41,431 nt of DNA from Paulinella micropora (GCA_009731375.1 BJOX01000061.1:399025-440455), one strand, 5' to 3'; positions 19,832 through 30,110 are shown, counted from the first letter of the stretch. Made by a program: numbers and translations. The notes: generated by a model from the sequence alone, not told the origin.

Positions 19832-22103
19832 ATGCCGGAAACCCCCTCCCAAAAAGAGCTAGAGGTTGTAGACATTAAGAATTGCCAGGGCTTCGAGCAA
19901 TTATTGCGGCACGTACGAAATTGCCTAGAACACAGCCCAGAGCCCCTTGTTACTTTTCAGGTAGATCTTCCCCCTCCACACAGAACTGAACTATTGTCTG
20001 CAAACAGTGCCGCCTGTGCCACCTGTGAACCGGCCTTAAGCCCTGCTGAGAAACCTCCACGCAAAAAGCCCAGACAGCAAACCCCGCCGTCGGAGTTAAA
20101 AAAGGAGCAACAAAGCCTGCTAATCTCATCCTCGTTAACATCATACACACCGGACCTGAAAACCTTGGCGGCCGCAAACGAGAAGGGCCTTCTTGACCAG
20201 ACAGCGGCGACGCTGCTCGCAGACAACCTAAGCACCGGACTAGCCACAAGTTGGCATGCGTTGGACCTTCGCCGCGACGTACGTCGCTGCCTGTACTCCC
20301 TACGATTGGCCGCGGCTTCTAGAGGCGCAGAAAGAGAATTGTACAAGATCTTGTACAGTGAATCCGCTCTGAAGAAAAGTTGTTGTAAGCAAACGTACGC
20401 AGTGCAGCTAGAGATTTTTGCTAGACCAAGCCGCACCTAGCGTGCTAAAAGCAGGCGAGCTGCTGTACGAGTTATATGTTCATCGCGATTGGCTGCCGGC
20501 CAAATATGAACAGCGCTTGGCCATATGTACGCTGACCCTGGCCTGGTGCAGGAAATTTGTGGGCCCATTTCAAAGCACGGAAGAGCCCATGCAGAGCTTG
20601 TTCGGATCTCGCGCGGAAACTAGGTACGGCTCTTGGTGCATGTGGGTCTACAGCCTAGCATTGGCGCTGGCACGCCAATGGGGAGTGGAGGTCGAGGCGC
20701 TAAGACCAGAAGACCCTAGGTGCATAAACTCTCCGGCTGGCCAGCCGACCGGCGCAATCAGCGAGCACGACTTAATCACCAAGTGGGCCGAGGGTATCAG
20801 AGAAAACAAGCACAGGGCAACGCTAAGCGATTACCAAGATTGTCTAACATCTTTGCCGCCGGGTCTGCGCGTCAGCGTAGAGTTCATACAACAGGAAACG
20901 CGCAGATTTTTTTTTCTTCTACGGGCCCGGCCTGCAGAACCCGCACGTCAGGCGCCTGATGCCCAGAAGTCCTCGGCTACTGTTCTCTGCGCAAAAAGTC
21001 ATCGAGCGCGATCCCAAAACAAGGGAAACGACCAGTGGCGAGGTTGAATTCGAATGCAAAGAATGGGCGCTAGATCCCATGCAGCTGGTATTAGTGGGAA
21101 ATCGGTTGGGTTACGTGGCCACCATGCCCAGAAACGACTGCGACTTAAACAAATTCCGCTCTGTGGTAGAAAGGTGGTGCGGGCCGATTACGCAAATAAT
21201 CAAACAAGCAGCACTCGCCATTGTGTGTCATCGCGCCCTCCCGTACAAGTACCAAGACCCCCATCCACTTACCATCCTGTTAACAAACGATTGGCAAATC
21301 GGCTGGGACAAATGTTTCGAACCGACGCGCTCGACAGATGAGCAGCGGCATTTGCTAATGCTGCGGAGCCTGTTGGTAGGGGCGTTGTGCTTAATAGACG
21401 CCCGAATGAACCCTGTGGTGCAGGTTTGTGATTACGAAGCCTGGCGCAATTATCGCTACTTTTTCTACAACCAGCAAGGCTTCTCCGGCACGTTGGTATT
21501 GACTGTCTCTACCGCCGTGGCACGGCTCCTAACTGCCGTGGCCATGCTACACGAGCTAGAGCCGAAATTTGAACCTGCGCGTCGTCTTTGCCTCGTAGCG
21601 CTTGAGCTGGATTACGATGTAAAAAGTATATATTGCGTCGACGGACACAAGATAAGTGAGCAGGAGGCACAAAAACTTTCGGCGGGCGCTGATATCTTTT
21701 TGTGCGGCATGATGGACCACTTGTTTGATTTGTACAAAGGCAAGACAGGTGGGCTGGTTCTGTGCGATTCTAATGCTAGCACTGTGGTTAACTGCGCAGC
21801 AGTGGCAAAGCTGCAGGAAAAACTGCGAGCGGGTTGTCGTCCGTGCTGGGCTTCACCACAAATACACTTGAATTCCAAGTGCGGATGCAGTCGTCGCTAG
21901 CTCGGGTCCAGCCCAACGAAGGTTCGTGCACGGCGCACGCCGTCCTAATCGCGGCCAGGCTGGCCATAGCCGGCATAGTACCAAACTCCGATTACTACGG
22001 CGACGCGTGGCTCCTGCTTGGTTCCGCGCTAGCTCTACGCTTTCTGGCGCAACCCTGGGAGCGTAAACGGATTCTTTACTTGAGAGATCCCAAAGAAAAT
22101 TAA
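19832..22103 (+). pseudogene. large unknown island protein H, three frame breaks
   Basis: ATG at 19832 (MPETPSQKELEVVDIK) and TAA at 22101-22103 bound about 755 codons of coding-like sequence. The frame changes near 20425, in the T-run near 20910, and near 21840. Residues about 85-95 hold a basic PPRKKPRQQ stretch that could be a nuclear localisation signal. The middle and C-terminal parts are mixed alpha/beta-like with Trp and Cys conserved-looking positions (WCMWVYSL, LTNDWQIGWDKC, EAWRNYRYFFYNQQ). The last segment contains NEGSCTAHAVLIAARLA, vaguely like a Cys-protease active-site helix, but the partner residues are not identifiable. I do not recognise the family. This is the largest gene of the island. 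Confidence 0.5.
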
Positions 22104-22203
22104 TATGAGAGAGCTAGGGCCGGACTGTATCTAATTTCAAAGTCTACTACCACCAACAAGAAACTTTTGCAAACAGTCAAAAAAAATTATAGCCAAGGAA
22201 AGC

Positions 22204-22209
22204 TTTATT
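22204..22209 (-). terminator. AATAAA poly(A) signal
   Basis: TTTATT on the plus strand reads AATAAA on the minus strand, 43 bases past the stop of the minus-strand gene 22252-23451, in the 148-bp space between two convergent genes. Confidence 0.65.
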
Positions 22210-22251
22210 AAACAATTTTTTTTCAATCTTACTTTAACAACTGTTTTTTGT

Positions 22252-23451
22252 TCACTCGCTCGGCCTCGGCAAGGCAGCGGCGCGGCCGTACACACGAAAG
22301 AGCCAGAAGCACATGGTCCCCGACGGCCGGTAGTCGAGCAGGGACGCCCGCCAGCCCTCCCGGCCCAGCAGGGCGGCCAGTTCCGCGCCGTACACGGCCC
22401 GTGTCTGTTCCAGATCGCCCGCGTAGTACGTCAGCCTTTCCAGCGCGCCGCGCCCGCAGAACAGCGTCACCGCCAGCAGCGTGCCGGGCCTCGGGTCCAG
22501 GCGCGGCAGGAGCAGGCCCAGGCCGTGCAAGTTTCCGTGCAGCATGTCGCAGAAGTCCAGGTACGCCACGTCCCAGCGCGTCTCTGTGTTGGCGGTCTCC
22601 AGCAGCAGGTGCAACGAGCGGCGGTGCACGTGCACGCGTGGTAGCCGCTGTTGCTCGAGCGCGTCGCAGACGTCCGCGCAGAAGTTGGGCACATCTACCG
22701 ACACTGTTGCACCGCTCGCAAGCCCCGCTGCCCGTAGCGCGCGGCAGCTCGCGCCGTCGTGCCCGTCCAGCACCAGCGCCCGTATTCCGCCGGACCGCGT
22801 CTCCCCCAGCGCCTGCGTGTGGCGGCCGAGGGTAGCGTTGCAGAGTTCCTTGAAATTCGGGTCCCGCGCGCCGTTGAACGTGTCAGTGGCGCGGGGCTTG
22901 GCATGGCTCTGCCCGTCGAGAACTCCGGCGGCCGCACGTAGTTCTGCGTCGAACAGCGGCACGGGCGCGTACTGGCTCTTACCGTGCCAGCGGTCCTCGC
23001 CGCGGTAGATGATTTCGTCCCACAGCACTCCGTCGATCTCTCTGGCGCGCTTGCCCACTCGTGCGCGTGGTACCTCGCCCTTTGGAGCTTGCCGTCCAAG
23101 ATTGCCCGCGAGACCAGCCCGCACCCGTACTCTACCTCCCACGCCAGAAACCAGGCGGCGCGGCTGTCGCTGGCCACTTCTTCGTCGTGCCACTGCACGC
23201 GCGCGCCCGCCACCTTTGCGGGCCTCGCGGACCGCGGTGGCGCGCGATTCGTACTCGGTGGGCCAGTACGACACCACCAAGACAGACCCCACGGGCGGGC
23301 CATCGCGCAGCTCGCGCAAGTCGAATCCGTGCGCCTTGGCCCTGCGCGTCTGCTTCGCGCATTCTCCTCTTGGCTGTCTGGTTGCTGGCTCGAACCCGTG
23401 CGCTGTGCGCCTGGTGTGCAGCTTCACTGTGGATGGACGATTGGCTTTCAT
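22252..23451 (-). CDS. SAM-dependent methyltransferase-like protein
   Basis: Single open frame of 399 codons from ATG at 23451 to TGA at 22252. The C-terminal half looks like a Rossmann-type methyltransferase: motif I-like ALVLDGHDGAS (about 225-235), an acidic strand end VSVDVPN (250-256), VAYLDFCDM (295-303) and LLAVTLFCGRG (325-335). The classic GxGxG is replaced by DGHDGAS, so cofactor binding is inferred. In the N-terminal part, residues about 75-125 are low-complexity Arg/Gly-rich in this frame. A different frame over 23.23-23.08 kb reads much better (VQWHDEEVASDSRAAWF), suggesting two compensating indels, possibly within a Tudor- or chromo-like domain. Substrate unknown. Confidence 0.55.
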   Translation of the reverse strand: MKANRPSTVKLHTRRTAHGFEPATRQPRGECAKQTRRAKAHGFDLRELRDGPPVGSVLVVSYWPTEYESRATAVREARKGGGRARAVARRRSGQRQPRRLVSGVGGRVRVRAGLAGNLGRQAPKGEVPRARVGKRAREIDGVLWDEIIYRGEDRWHGKSQYAPVPLFDAELRAAAGVLDGQSHAKPRATDTFNGARDPNFKELCNATLGRHTQALGETRSGGIRALVLDGHDGASCRALRAAGLASGATVSVDVPNFCADVCDALEQQRLPRVHVHRRSLHLLLETANTETRWDVAYLDFCDMLHGNLHGLGLLLPRLDPRPGTLLAVTLFCGRGALERLTYYAGDLEQTRAVYGAELAALLGREGWRASLLDYRPSGTMCFWLFRVYGRAAALPRPSE

Positions 23452-23933
23452 GGCAAACTACACGCAAAAACAAACTTTCTGGGTGTCTTTGTTTTGGGCC
23501 TTGCCTTGTACTCTCCCCCACCCCCGTCTCTCCCTCTGGCCGGCCCCCCCCCCCCCCAAAAAAAAGAAGTTCATGCGCGCGGGGCCCCCGGTGTGGTTNN
23601 NNNNNNNNGGGTGGTTAGCCCTTGAAGGGAGAAAGCACCACGCGTCTTTTGTTGTGCAATCGTGCCACAAAAGAAAACCTACTTGTGGCCGCTGGCAGGC
23701 AATGTGTGTGTGTGTGTGTTTTGTGAATCGACTGTCGAGAGGCCCAAGCACTTTCCTGACTTGTTTGCTGGCTTGCTTGCCCTTTCTTGTTTCTTTTTTT
23801 TGTAGACAGTCTTTCATTTTCCCTGGTTTTTCTTTTTGTTGGCCCAGCGCATGCACACGAGGTCAGGTTGAGCTCTCGCAAAGGGCGAACCCAAGAAAAA
23901 GCCGCGCCGCGGGCCACGCCGCCGCCGGAGATC

Positions 23934-24821
23934 ATGCCACCGTGCGAGGAGCTGCGCGCCAACGTCGTGCCGCTGTGGGAAGCACACAATCACCACACGT
24001 ACCCGCTTGATCTCGTCCTGGCCGCGCTGGCAGGCGACGGAGCCGCAAACCGTGACCAATTCCGCCTGCTCGACAAACGGGAAAAGCGCGTAGTGGCCTG
24101 GTGCGAGGCCGCCGCCGAGTGTAACCTGCCCTACTGCCAAAACCGCAGGGACGGCGGCGAGTACGTCGAGGAACAGGGCGAAGAAGAAGAAGAAGAAGAA
24201 GAAGAAGAAGAAGAAGAAGAAGAAGAAGAAGAAGAAGAAGAAGAAGAAGAAGAAGAAGAAGAAGAAGAAGAAGAAGAAGAAGAAGAAGAAGAAGAAGAAG
24301 AAGAAGAAGAAGAGGAGGAAGAAGAAGAAGAAGAGGAAGAGGACGAAGATGAAGAGGACGAAGATGAAGAGGACGAAGATAGCTCCTCGCACGGCGGCAA
24401 CAAAAAGGACGGAGGGAACGGCGGCGACAAACGGGACGGAGAGAACGGCGGCGACCTTGCTAGGCCCGCGTGCCTGCGCGAGAGGCTGGACTCCTCGCAC
24501 CGGAGCCATTGCCTCTGCGGTGAGGGCATCAGTGACTTATCCGTGCTTGAACACATGCCCAGCGGACGTGTCTTCTTTGTCGGCAACCTGTGCGCGCGCA
24601 AATTCGGGCGCAAACCACGGCCGGCAGTGCCGGCAGTGCCACAGCGCAAGCGCCGCCGCCTGCCGACAGCGGCGACGGCGGAGTTGTCTTCCTCGCTGGC
24701 AGAGGGTGTCAGGCAGCTGGAGGAGCGCTCGGAAGACAACTCTGCGATCCGGCGGCTGGGGCTGGTCCTGCAGGCGCTGGGCCTGCTCGGAGAAGCGTTG
24801 GCCCAAGCAGTGGAACCTTGA
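23934..24821 (+). CDS. acidic poly-Glu protein with viral-type Cys-rich motif
   Basis: 295 residues, ATG at 23934 (MPPCEELRANVV) to TGA at 24821, uninterrupted. Layout: an N-terminal domain with WCEAAAECNLPYC (about 62-75), a Glu/Asp run of about 60 residues encoded by (GAA)n (about 82-143), a Gly/Lys/Asp-rich linker, then HCLCGEG...VFFVGNLCARKFG (about 191-225), a basic stretch (PQRKRRR) and a Leu-rich C-terminal helix. The CxCG...GNxCxxKFG arrangement is, from memory, a putative zinc-binding module seen in uncharacterised proteins of large DNA viruses. Homology was not tested. The microsatellite probably expanded inside the gene. It lies 480 bases from the divergent methyltransferase-like gene. 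Confidence 0.7.
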   Translation: MPPCEELRANVVPLWEAHNHHTYPLDLVLAALAGDGAANRDQFRLLDKREKRVVAWCEAAAECNLPYCQNRRDGGEYVEEQGEEEEEEEEEEEEEEEEEEEEEEEEEEEEEEEEEEEEEEEEEEEEEEEEEEEEEEDEDEEDEDEEDEDSSSHGGNKKDGGNGGDKRDGENGGDLARPACLRERLDSSHRSHCLCGEGISDLSVLEHMPSGRVFFVGNLCARKFGRKPRPAVPAVPQRKRRRLPTAATAELSSSLAEGVRQLEERSEDNSAIRRLGLVLQALGLLGEALAQAVEP

Positions 24822-25458
24822 CACACACACGCCAATACCCCCCCCNNNNNNNNNNCCACCCTCCCCATTCCCCCGTCCCCCCGGCGTTCCCATTCCCCCG
24901 GAAAAGAAAAGAAAAAGAAGGCGGGCAGGAAATAAATAGAAAATGACACGGGAAAAGGCAGGGAGAGACAGCAAAGACACTGTGTGCGCCCCATACCCCC
25001 CCCCCCCAAAAAGAAAGGAAACAAGTCCCGGAGTTTCATCCTCGGGGGCGGGACCAGGAGGGGGGGAGGGGAGAGAGAGAAAGAGGGGGTTTTGAGAGAG
25101 AAAAAGAAACCGGGCCTCTGGTGTGGCATTCAATAAAAAAAAGCAAAAACAAAGGTGGCTTGCTGGGCAGATGCAAGGATTTTTTATAAAAAAAGCTCTC
25201 TTCCGGTCACAGACAAAAAAAAGAAAGACTATGTTTACAAGGAAAACCTCGCGTCGTCGGGGTTACAGCCAAGTGTCTACAGGAAGTAAAGGCACGGGAC
25301 CATCAGACACGGACCGTCAAAAGACATCCCAGTTCGTCTGCGATGTTCTGGGTAAGTGATTTAGGACCTGGCTGTAGGAGCTCGCGTACTTCGCCAGGAG
25401 GAACCCCGTGTCGCTGTCACTGTCGCGCATCGCTTTCGTGGGCATCTACACTGCCATA
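24822..25458. other. intergenic, low complexity, short gap
   Basis: Poly(C) with a 10-N gap (24846-24855), C- and A-rich DNA to about 25.2 kb, then a plus-strand open stretch at 25123-25359 (about 78 codons, Lys/Arg-rich) without recognisable features. No gene is supported. Confidence 0.5.
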
Positions 25459-26231
25459 ACTCACTTCGCTGTACCTGAGGGACAGCCTGCACATACCCGG
25501 CATCAGCCCGACGGTGCCGAGCAGCATCCTGACGGCGGTTACTTTCTTTACTAGTTCGGTGTACGCCCGGGCCGAATCCCGCCGGACCCAGAACATCCGC
25601 GAATTCAACATGTTGCTCCAGGCGTTGATGTCCCTAGCCCTAGCTATGCACTGCCGTCTGGGCGGAACGCCGGTGACGCAACCTGTAAGTAATCCCGAAC
25701 CCGGGCCCGTACCGGACAAGAGCGATCCACTAGTACCAGCAAAGAAGAAGAACAAACCGCCACCAGAAAAAAGCGAAAGTGTCACGCCCACCAGTGGACC
25801 GCCGGTCACAGAGAACAAAACGCCAGGCACATAAAGTCAGGGGTCTCATTGAGCGGCTTAAGCGGATCCTGGACATCCACGTCCAGGCGGGCGAGAAGGG
25901 CCGGATCCTGAACACGCACGCCAAGGCGTGCGAGAAGGGCGGGACCGTGTGCAGTCAGACGTGCCAACCGGACATTCAGTGCGTGCACACTTCGGCGTGC
26001 CCTCTTGAAGGTAGCTTGCTGAAAATCAACGAGAGCGACTGCATCCGGACCGCGATGCTTAGTGCGCAGCTACAGCTGTCGCGTTTGCGTTTCGAAGTGT
26101 CTGAGCTGTCCGGTAATCAAGCTTGCTACTTCGAGCCCCTGCTGTTAGAGCTGGAACAGTCCGTGCGCCGGGTGTCGGGGCACTACGTGCCCGAGATCTC
26201 GCGCCATCGATCCCTCCAGCCGATTCCGTGA
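25459..26231 (+). pseudogene. unknown island protein J, frameshifted
   Basis: Two plus-strand frames overlap by 56 bases. The first, open from 25459 to TAA at 25834, has two hydrophobic/amphipathic stretches then a Pro/Lys-rich tail. The second, 25779-26231, has a 42-45 bp internal tandem duplication (IHVQAGEKGRILNTHAKACEKG) and an amphipathic helix (LLLELEQSVRRV). A donor-like CCTGTAAGT occurs at 25683, so splicing is an alternative to a frameshift. No family recognised, and no clear ATG for the first frame. Confidence 0.35.
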
Positions 26232-26488
26232 TGGCCCACACAAAGACCGACGAGAAGCAGGTGGCCAGGACGAAGATGTAACCCTGCGTGGTCGGGATGT
26301 GGGCAAAGGGCAAGTAGATAGTCCAGGCCCAGACCGAAGTGTAGGCAAAAATAGTCACGACGCGCATTTACGCCCAAGAGGAGACCGTCAGCGACCACGA
26401 CGTTCAGGGGTCGGTCAATTATACCACAAATGTCTTGAACAGAATCCAAGCTGCCTTCCCAGAGTAGTAACCAAAGGAAAAATGACAC
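26059..26488 (-). pseudogene. membrane-protein fragment, two hydrophobic segments
   Basis: Minus-strand frame with VVTIFAYTSVWAWTIYLPF and GYIFVLATCFSSVFVWAITE, two typical membrane segments with a short loop, followed by an Ala/Arg-rich tail. A plausible upstream ectodomain (SLDSVQDICGIIDRPLNVVV) lies in another frame, so at least one break is needed. It overlaps the opposite-strand frame 25779-26231; only one of them may be real. Confidence 0.3.
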
Positions 26489-26686
26489 CGGGGGGGGGGG
26501 GAAGGGGTCAGGTAGTAAGGTTTGACAACAACGGTGAGTCTTTAATTTTTTTTTTTTAAACTGAGTGCGGAAATCTCGGGGGCCCCCTTAGTACTTCTTC
26601 GTCTCTAAAGGAGGGAGAGTGGAAGGGAGAGGGGCGCGGAGAGAGAGAGGAAGGGACATGTCGGTAAAAAGCTCCTTTCGTTTAAG

Positions 26687-27017
26687 TCACTGTGAGCGTG
26701 GAGCACCCGGCTGGCCCGGGGCTAGCGACGAGAGATCCAGCGGGTGGTTGTCTAGGTTCGCTATTTTGGCTTCCAAGGTATTCAACCGCTGGGACAGATT
26801 TTCAGGCAGGCGCAGTTCTTGCAACGTCTGGCGTAACAGCACTAGGCTGTTCGAGACCTCCTAAAGTCTGGCAAAAAGATTTTGCATCATGGCGTCCGTG
26901 AGAATAGGTCTGGCCCTGGGCCGCTACGACGGGCGCAGCGGGCGCAGCGGGCGGATTGTGAGTTGGGTCGTAAACTTCTAGGGCCCCGGTCCTAAACTTT
27001 GACGCGTAGTCTGCCAT
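26687..27017 (-). pseudogene. small coiled-coil protein K, with frameshift and amber codon
   Basis: ATG at 27017 (MADYASKFRTGALEVYDPTH) leads to a Pro/Ala-rich linker. A one-base shift near 26910 enters a frame with MMQNLFARL, a TAG, then a heptad-like segment (NSLVLLRQTLQELRLPENL, LNTLEAKIANL) ending TGA at 26687; about 110 codons. A Pro/Ala-rich N-terminus followed by a short trimer-type coiled coil recalls small capsid-cementing proteins such as adenoviral IX in layout only. Sequence similarity is not established. Confidence 0.45.
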
Positions 27018-27141
27018 TGGTCTTGTGTTCAGGCCGAGAGGTGGCGATCCCCACAATAAAAGACCAAAAACAAAAAATAAGAAGAAGACACCAAAACACG
27101 AAATTGCGTGCCAGTATTTTTTTTTTTTAGGTCAGGGAATG

Positions 27142-27572
27142 NNNNNNNNNNNNNNNNNNNNNNNNNNNNNNNNNNNNNNNNNNNNNNNNNNNNNNNNNNN
27201 NNNNNNNNNNNNNNNNNNNNNNNNNNNNNNNNNNNNNNNNNNNNNNNNNNNNNNNNNNNNNNNNNNNNNNNNNNNNNNNNNNNNNNNNNNNNNNNNNNNN
27301 NNNNNNNNNNNNNNNNNNNNNNNNNNNNNNNNNNNNNNNNNNNNNNNNNNNNNNNNNNNNNNNNNNNNNNNNNNNNNNNNNNNNNNNNNNNNNNNNNNNN
27401 NNNNNNNNNNNNNNNNNNNNNNNNNNNNNNNNNNNNNNNNNNNNNNNNNNNNNNNNNNNNNNNNNNNNNNNNNNNNNNNNNNNNNNNNNNNNNNNNNNNN
27501 NNNNNNNNNNNNNNNNNNNNNNNNNNNNNNNNNNNNNNNNNNNNNNNNNNNNNNNNNNNNNNNNNNNNNNNN
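27142..27572. other. assembly gap (431 N)
   Basis: No sequence. It separates the small coiled-coil gene (start 27017) from the minus-strand gene ending at 27810; 27.57-27.80 kb is T-rich without a gene. Confidence 0.99.
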
Positions 27573-27809
27573 AGGGGCAGAATGAAGGGGGGAGGAACAA
27601 ATGTTCCTTTCGTGTGGGGGTAAAGGGGTGTGTGTGTGAGAAAATTGTGGGCGTGAGGCCAAAAGAGAGCAGCTGCATTTCGAGCTTTTTTGCTATCAGT
27701 CACAACTTCCTCTGTCTACCCCCGTTATCCCTTCCTCTTTTTTTTGTGGTGCCCTTGGCTTTGATCTTTTCAATTTGTTGTTTGATTTTTTTTGCTGCAC
27801 CCTCTTTCG

Positions 27810-28832
27810 TCATGATTTGAGTCCGAAATGCACCTGGTCTGAGCCCTTGGATCCCTCTTTTTTTATGTTTGGCGGATCCCATTTATATTCGCAGAGGATC
27901 AGGTCATATTGACGAATCTGTTTCGTAGGCAATACTTCTAGTGTAAAGTAGTTGTCCAGCCACACGATCTGCGCGTTCCAGTCTTTGCTGGCGCTGCTGG
28001 TAAGCGCGCAATGGGCGAGATAGTCGACATCTAGACAATCTGTGGTTCCGTAGGGCGTGCCGAGCAGGTCGGGCTGATTTGTTTTGTCTATGTAAAAAAA
28101 CTCATGATGTTCACGCTCGTTTTTACCTGGTCTTTGCATCAATGTCTCTTTCTCCCTTTTCCACAAATCCCGGCGGCGTTTCTGAGTCATTTGAAATAGC
28201 GCCGTATCAAACCGGCACAACGCCGCGTTGTAGTCCTTCACAATAGATGGGCCAGGCGCTTTGAAATCGCAATTGGGCTACTAGCGCAAAGCCGTACGGC
28301 GGAAAACGCACTACAAACAGTCTTTCGTTCGCCGCCACGACGACCCAAGGAAATTCCTCTTTTTGGTCATGGTTTCTGTACCAGTCTATTTGCACGCGTT
28401 CTTGGAACTGGCTGAAAATCTCATTCGGTAAAACTTTGCTAACTGGCTCAATTACATCTTCCTTTAAGGACTTTAGGTTTGTTGCAATGTTGCTTTTTTT
28501 GCCTGCTTTAGCACTGTTCGCAACCGTGAACAGGAGCGTGTGGCTCTCCCAAAACGGTTGGTGTTTTTTTCCAAAATTGAATGTTTCCCCGCGCCATCGT
28601 ATATATTTGCAGATAGTCCTGAAACATAAGCGGGAGGCCAGTGATGGCGACAAACACTGTAGTTACATTTTGTAGCTTTTCTTCCTCTTTTTCCAGGCCT
28701 GTCAACAAATTAACGTCTTTTCGTAAATTTCCGCAGCTAGGGATAACGAGAAGGCATCTGTCTTCAACTGGTATGTCTTCGCCGCCAAAGCAAACCACCC
28801 AACCCTCACGGGAATCATCACACTGACCTTTA
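27810..28832 (-). pseudogene. unknown island protein L, two frameshifts
   Basis: Minus-strand coding-like sequence from about 28832 (no ATG; the first frame reads GWVVCFGGEDIPVEDRCL). The frame changes in the A-run near 28565 and again near 28225, then runs to the stop at 27810; about 335 codons. Features: a Leu/Val-rich N-terminal domain, a KSNIATNLKSLKED helix, FPWVVVAANERLFVVRFPPY, then a Lys/Arg-rich stretch and TTDCLDVDYLAHC. I do not recognise the family. Upstream on the same strand is a small ORF at 29014-29202. Confidence 0.45.
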
Positions 28833-29032
28833 AATTAAAATCCGCACGAGTATACCGCATGGACCTTTATGTCGTCCCCGGTTACCACGGGTCAATATTA
28901 CTATCGTATGACCAATTGGCTACGATGGGGGCTGTGATTGATTGCGCCGCACGGCGCTCCTTGCACTGCATGGTCTGCTCAGTGTCGCGGCACCACACGA
29001 TTTTCACTTTTTTTTATAGTGCCAGGTAGCTG
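28733..29032 (+). pseudogene. retropepsin-like fragment (tentative)
   Basis: A plus-strand frame reads LTFKLKSARVYRMDLYVVPG and then SILLSYDQLATMGAVIDC, matching the C-terminal half of retrotransposon aspartic proteases (the ...ILGxDxL...ID pattern). The DTG/DSG catalytic half is not seen; a stop lies upstream at about 28720. It overlaps the minus-strand gene start and the small ORF end, so it may be a remnant of an inserted LTR retrotransposon. Confidence 0.3.
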
Positions 29033-29202
29033 TCCGGTAAACTCTGTTCTAGGCGCGTCAGCTCTTCATTGAAATCGTTGTTGTTTAGCAGCAAGACGAG
29101 CTGCGAGGCTTTGTTCCTGTGCTGCAGATCGACTAGCTCAAGGCTCAGATCTACCCTTTTGCGCTCGGGCACAAAGCCCGTTTCGTGCTCGTGAAATTTC
29201 AT
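29014..29202 (-). CDS. small unknown ORF M (62 aa)
   Basis: ATG at 29202 (MKFHEHETGFVPERKRVDL) to TAA at 29014. Charged and Leu/Asn-rich, predicted mostly helical (LVLLLNNNDFNEELTRLEQ). The AT-rich TTAATAAATC lies 10-20 bases upstream on this strand. No homologue recognised. Length and an uninterrupted frame in GC-mixed DNA give modest support. Confidence 0.45.
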   Translation of the reverse strand: MKFHEHETGFVPERKRVDLSLELVDLQHRNKASQLVLLLNNNDFNEELTRLEQSLPDSYLAL

Positions 29203-29490
29203 GTCAGTAAAGATTTATTAACGAAAGAATCACGGATTGGATTTGAAATCTTGATTCTGAAAATTCAGAGATTCCTACAGTGGGGGAGGGAGGGGACGGA
29301 GGAGGGGTGGGAGAGGCAACACGCGGCTGACCCCCCACCTCCTCCCCTCACCCCAGAAGCAATCGAGGCAAAAACACTAAACCCCAACCTAAATTTTCGG
29401 GCCTGTGTTAAGATTAGTCCTGCTGGCCCAAAGCTAAGCAGTCGTAAGAGGATGTTTGAGACTGGCGTTCATGTTGCGTTTGTGCTGGAT
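29190..29490. repeat. direct repeat, copy 1 (partner 39400-39690)
   Basis: Shares with 39.40-39.69 kb, in the same order: CTTGATT.TGAAAAT.AGAGATTC, then ATCGAGGCAAAA(A)CACTAAACCC, TTTTCGGGxCTGTGTTA, CCAAAGCTA(A)GCAGTCGTAAG and AGGATGTT. Identity is interrupted by indels. No protein spans it convincingly. Confidence 0.7.
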
Positions 29491-29639
29491 GGCGCGCGCC
29501 ACAGGCAGAAGGTCTGGCGGCCCCAATGTCCGGGGCACAGCGCCCCCCGCCTTGCGTGCATGTAGCTACTTTACAACCTTTCTCCTGGCAACCGCCCGTT
29601 GCCCTCTTAGCCGGCTCCCCCCCCTACACTCTCTCTACC

Positions 29640-29715
29640 CCTTACTGTGCTCCATTGTGCTCAATTGCGCCCAATTGTGCTCAATTGTGCTCAATTGTGC
29701 TCAATTGTGCTCAAA
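29640..29715. repeat. 10-bp minisatellite (GCTCAATTGT)n
   Basis: About six head-to-tail copies of GCTCAATTGT with minor variants, followed by G-rich and CA-rich DNA to 30.05 kb. The core TCAATTG is palindromic (CAATTG). Not a gene. Confidence 0.85.
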
Positions 29716-29754
29716 GTGAAACCAAAATTTCAGGCACAGTGTGTGTGGGGGGGG

Positions 29755-30060
29755 GGGGCGGATCTTTTTTTTGGCCCGCAACACGCGCATACACACACAC
29801 ACATACTACGACAGGCATTTTACACAAAACGACATCTTCTACACACTACACACAAGCCAAAAAAAAAAGAAACACATTTTCTACACACGCACAACAACAT
29901 CACGCACACCTTCTACCCCACAACAAACATCACACACACACACGCACAAAAGACGTGTACACAGCAAAAACAAGAAAACACCTCCTACACACATTCAACA
30001 GATACACACACACACACATTCCCAAACCCTCCCTCCCCCCCACGTTCCCATTTTTAAAAA
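29755..30060. repeat. CA-rich low-complexity leader region
   Basis: Imperfect (CA)n, ACACACAAGCC and TTCTACACAC motifs, followed by poly(C) and a pyrimidine tract with GCTCCTAG at 30093-30100, which could be a splice acceptor just before the ATG at 30111. Frames through it are artefacts. Confidence 0.7.
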
Positions 30061-30110
30061 ATTCTCTGCCTGCTTCGTTTGTGTGTGTGGCTGCTCCTAG
30101 AATACAAAGC

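Noticed and set aside
24131-25129. Long minus-strand poly-Ser or poly-Phe frames opposite the poly-Glu gene
   Set aside because: They are shadows of the (GAA)n tract; the plus-strand frame has structured flanks on both sides.
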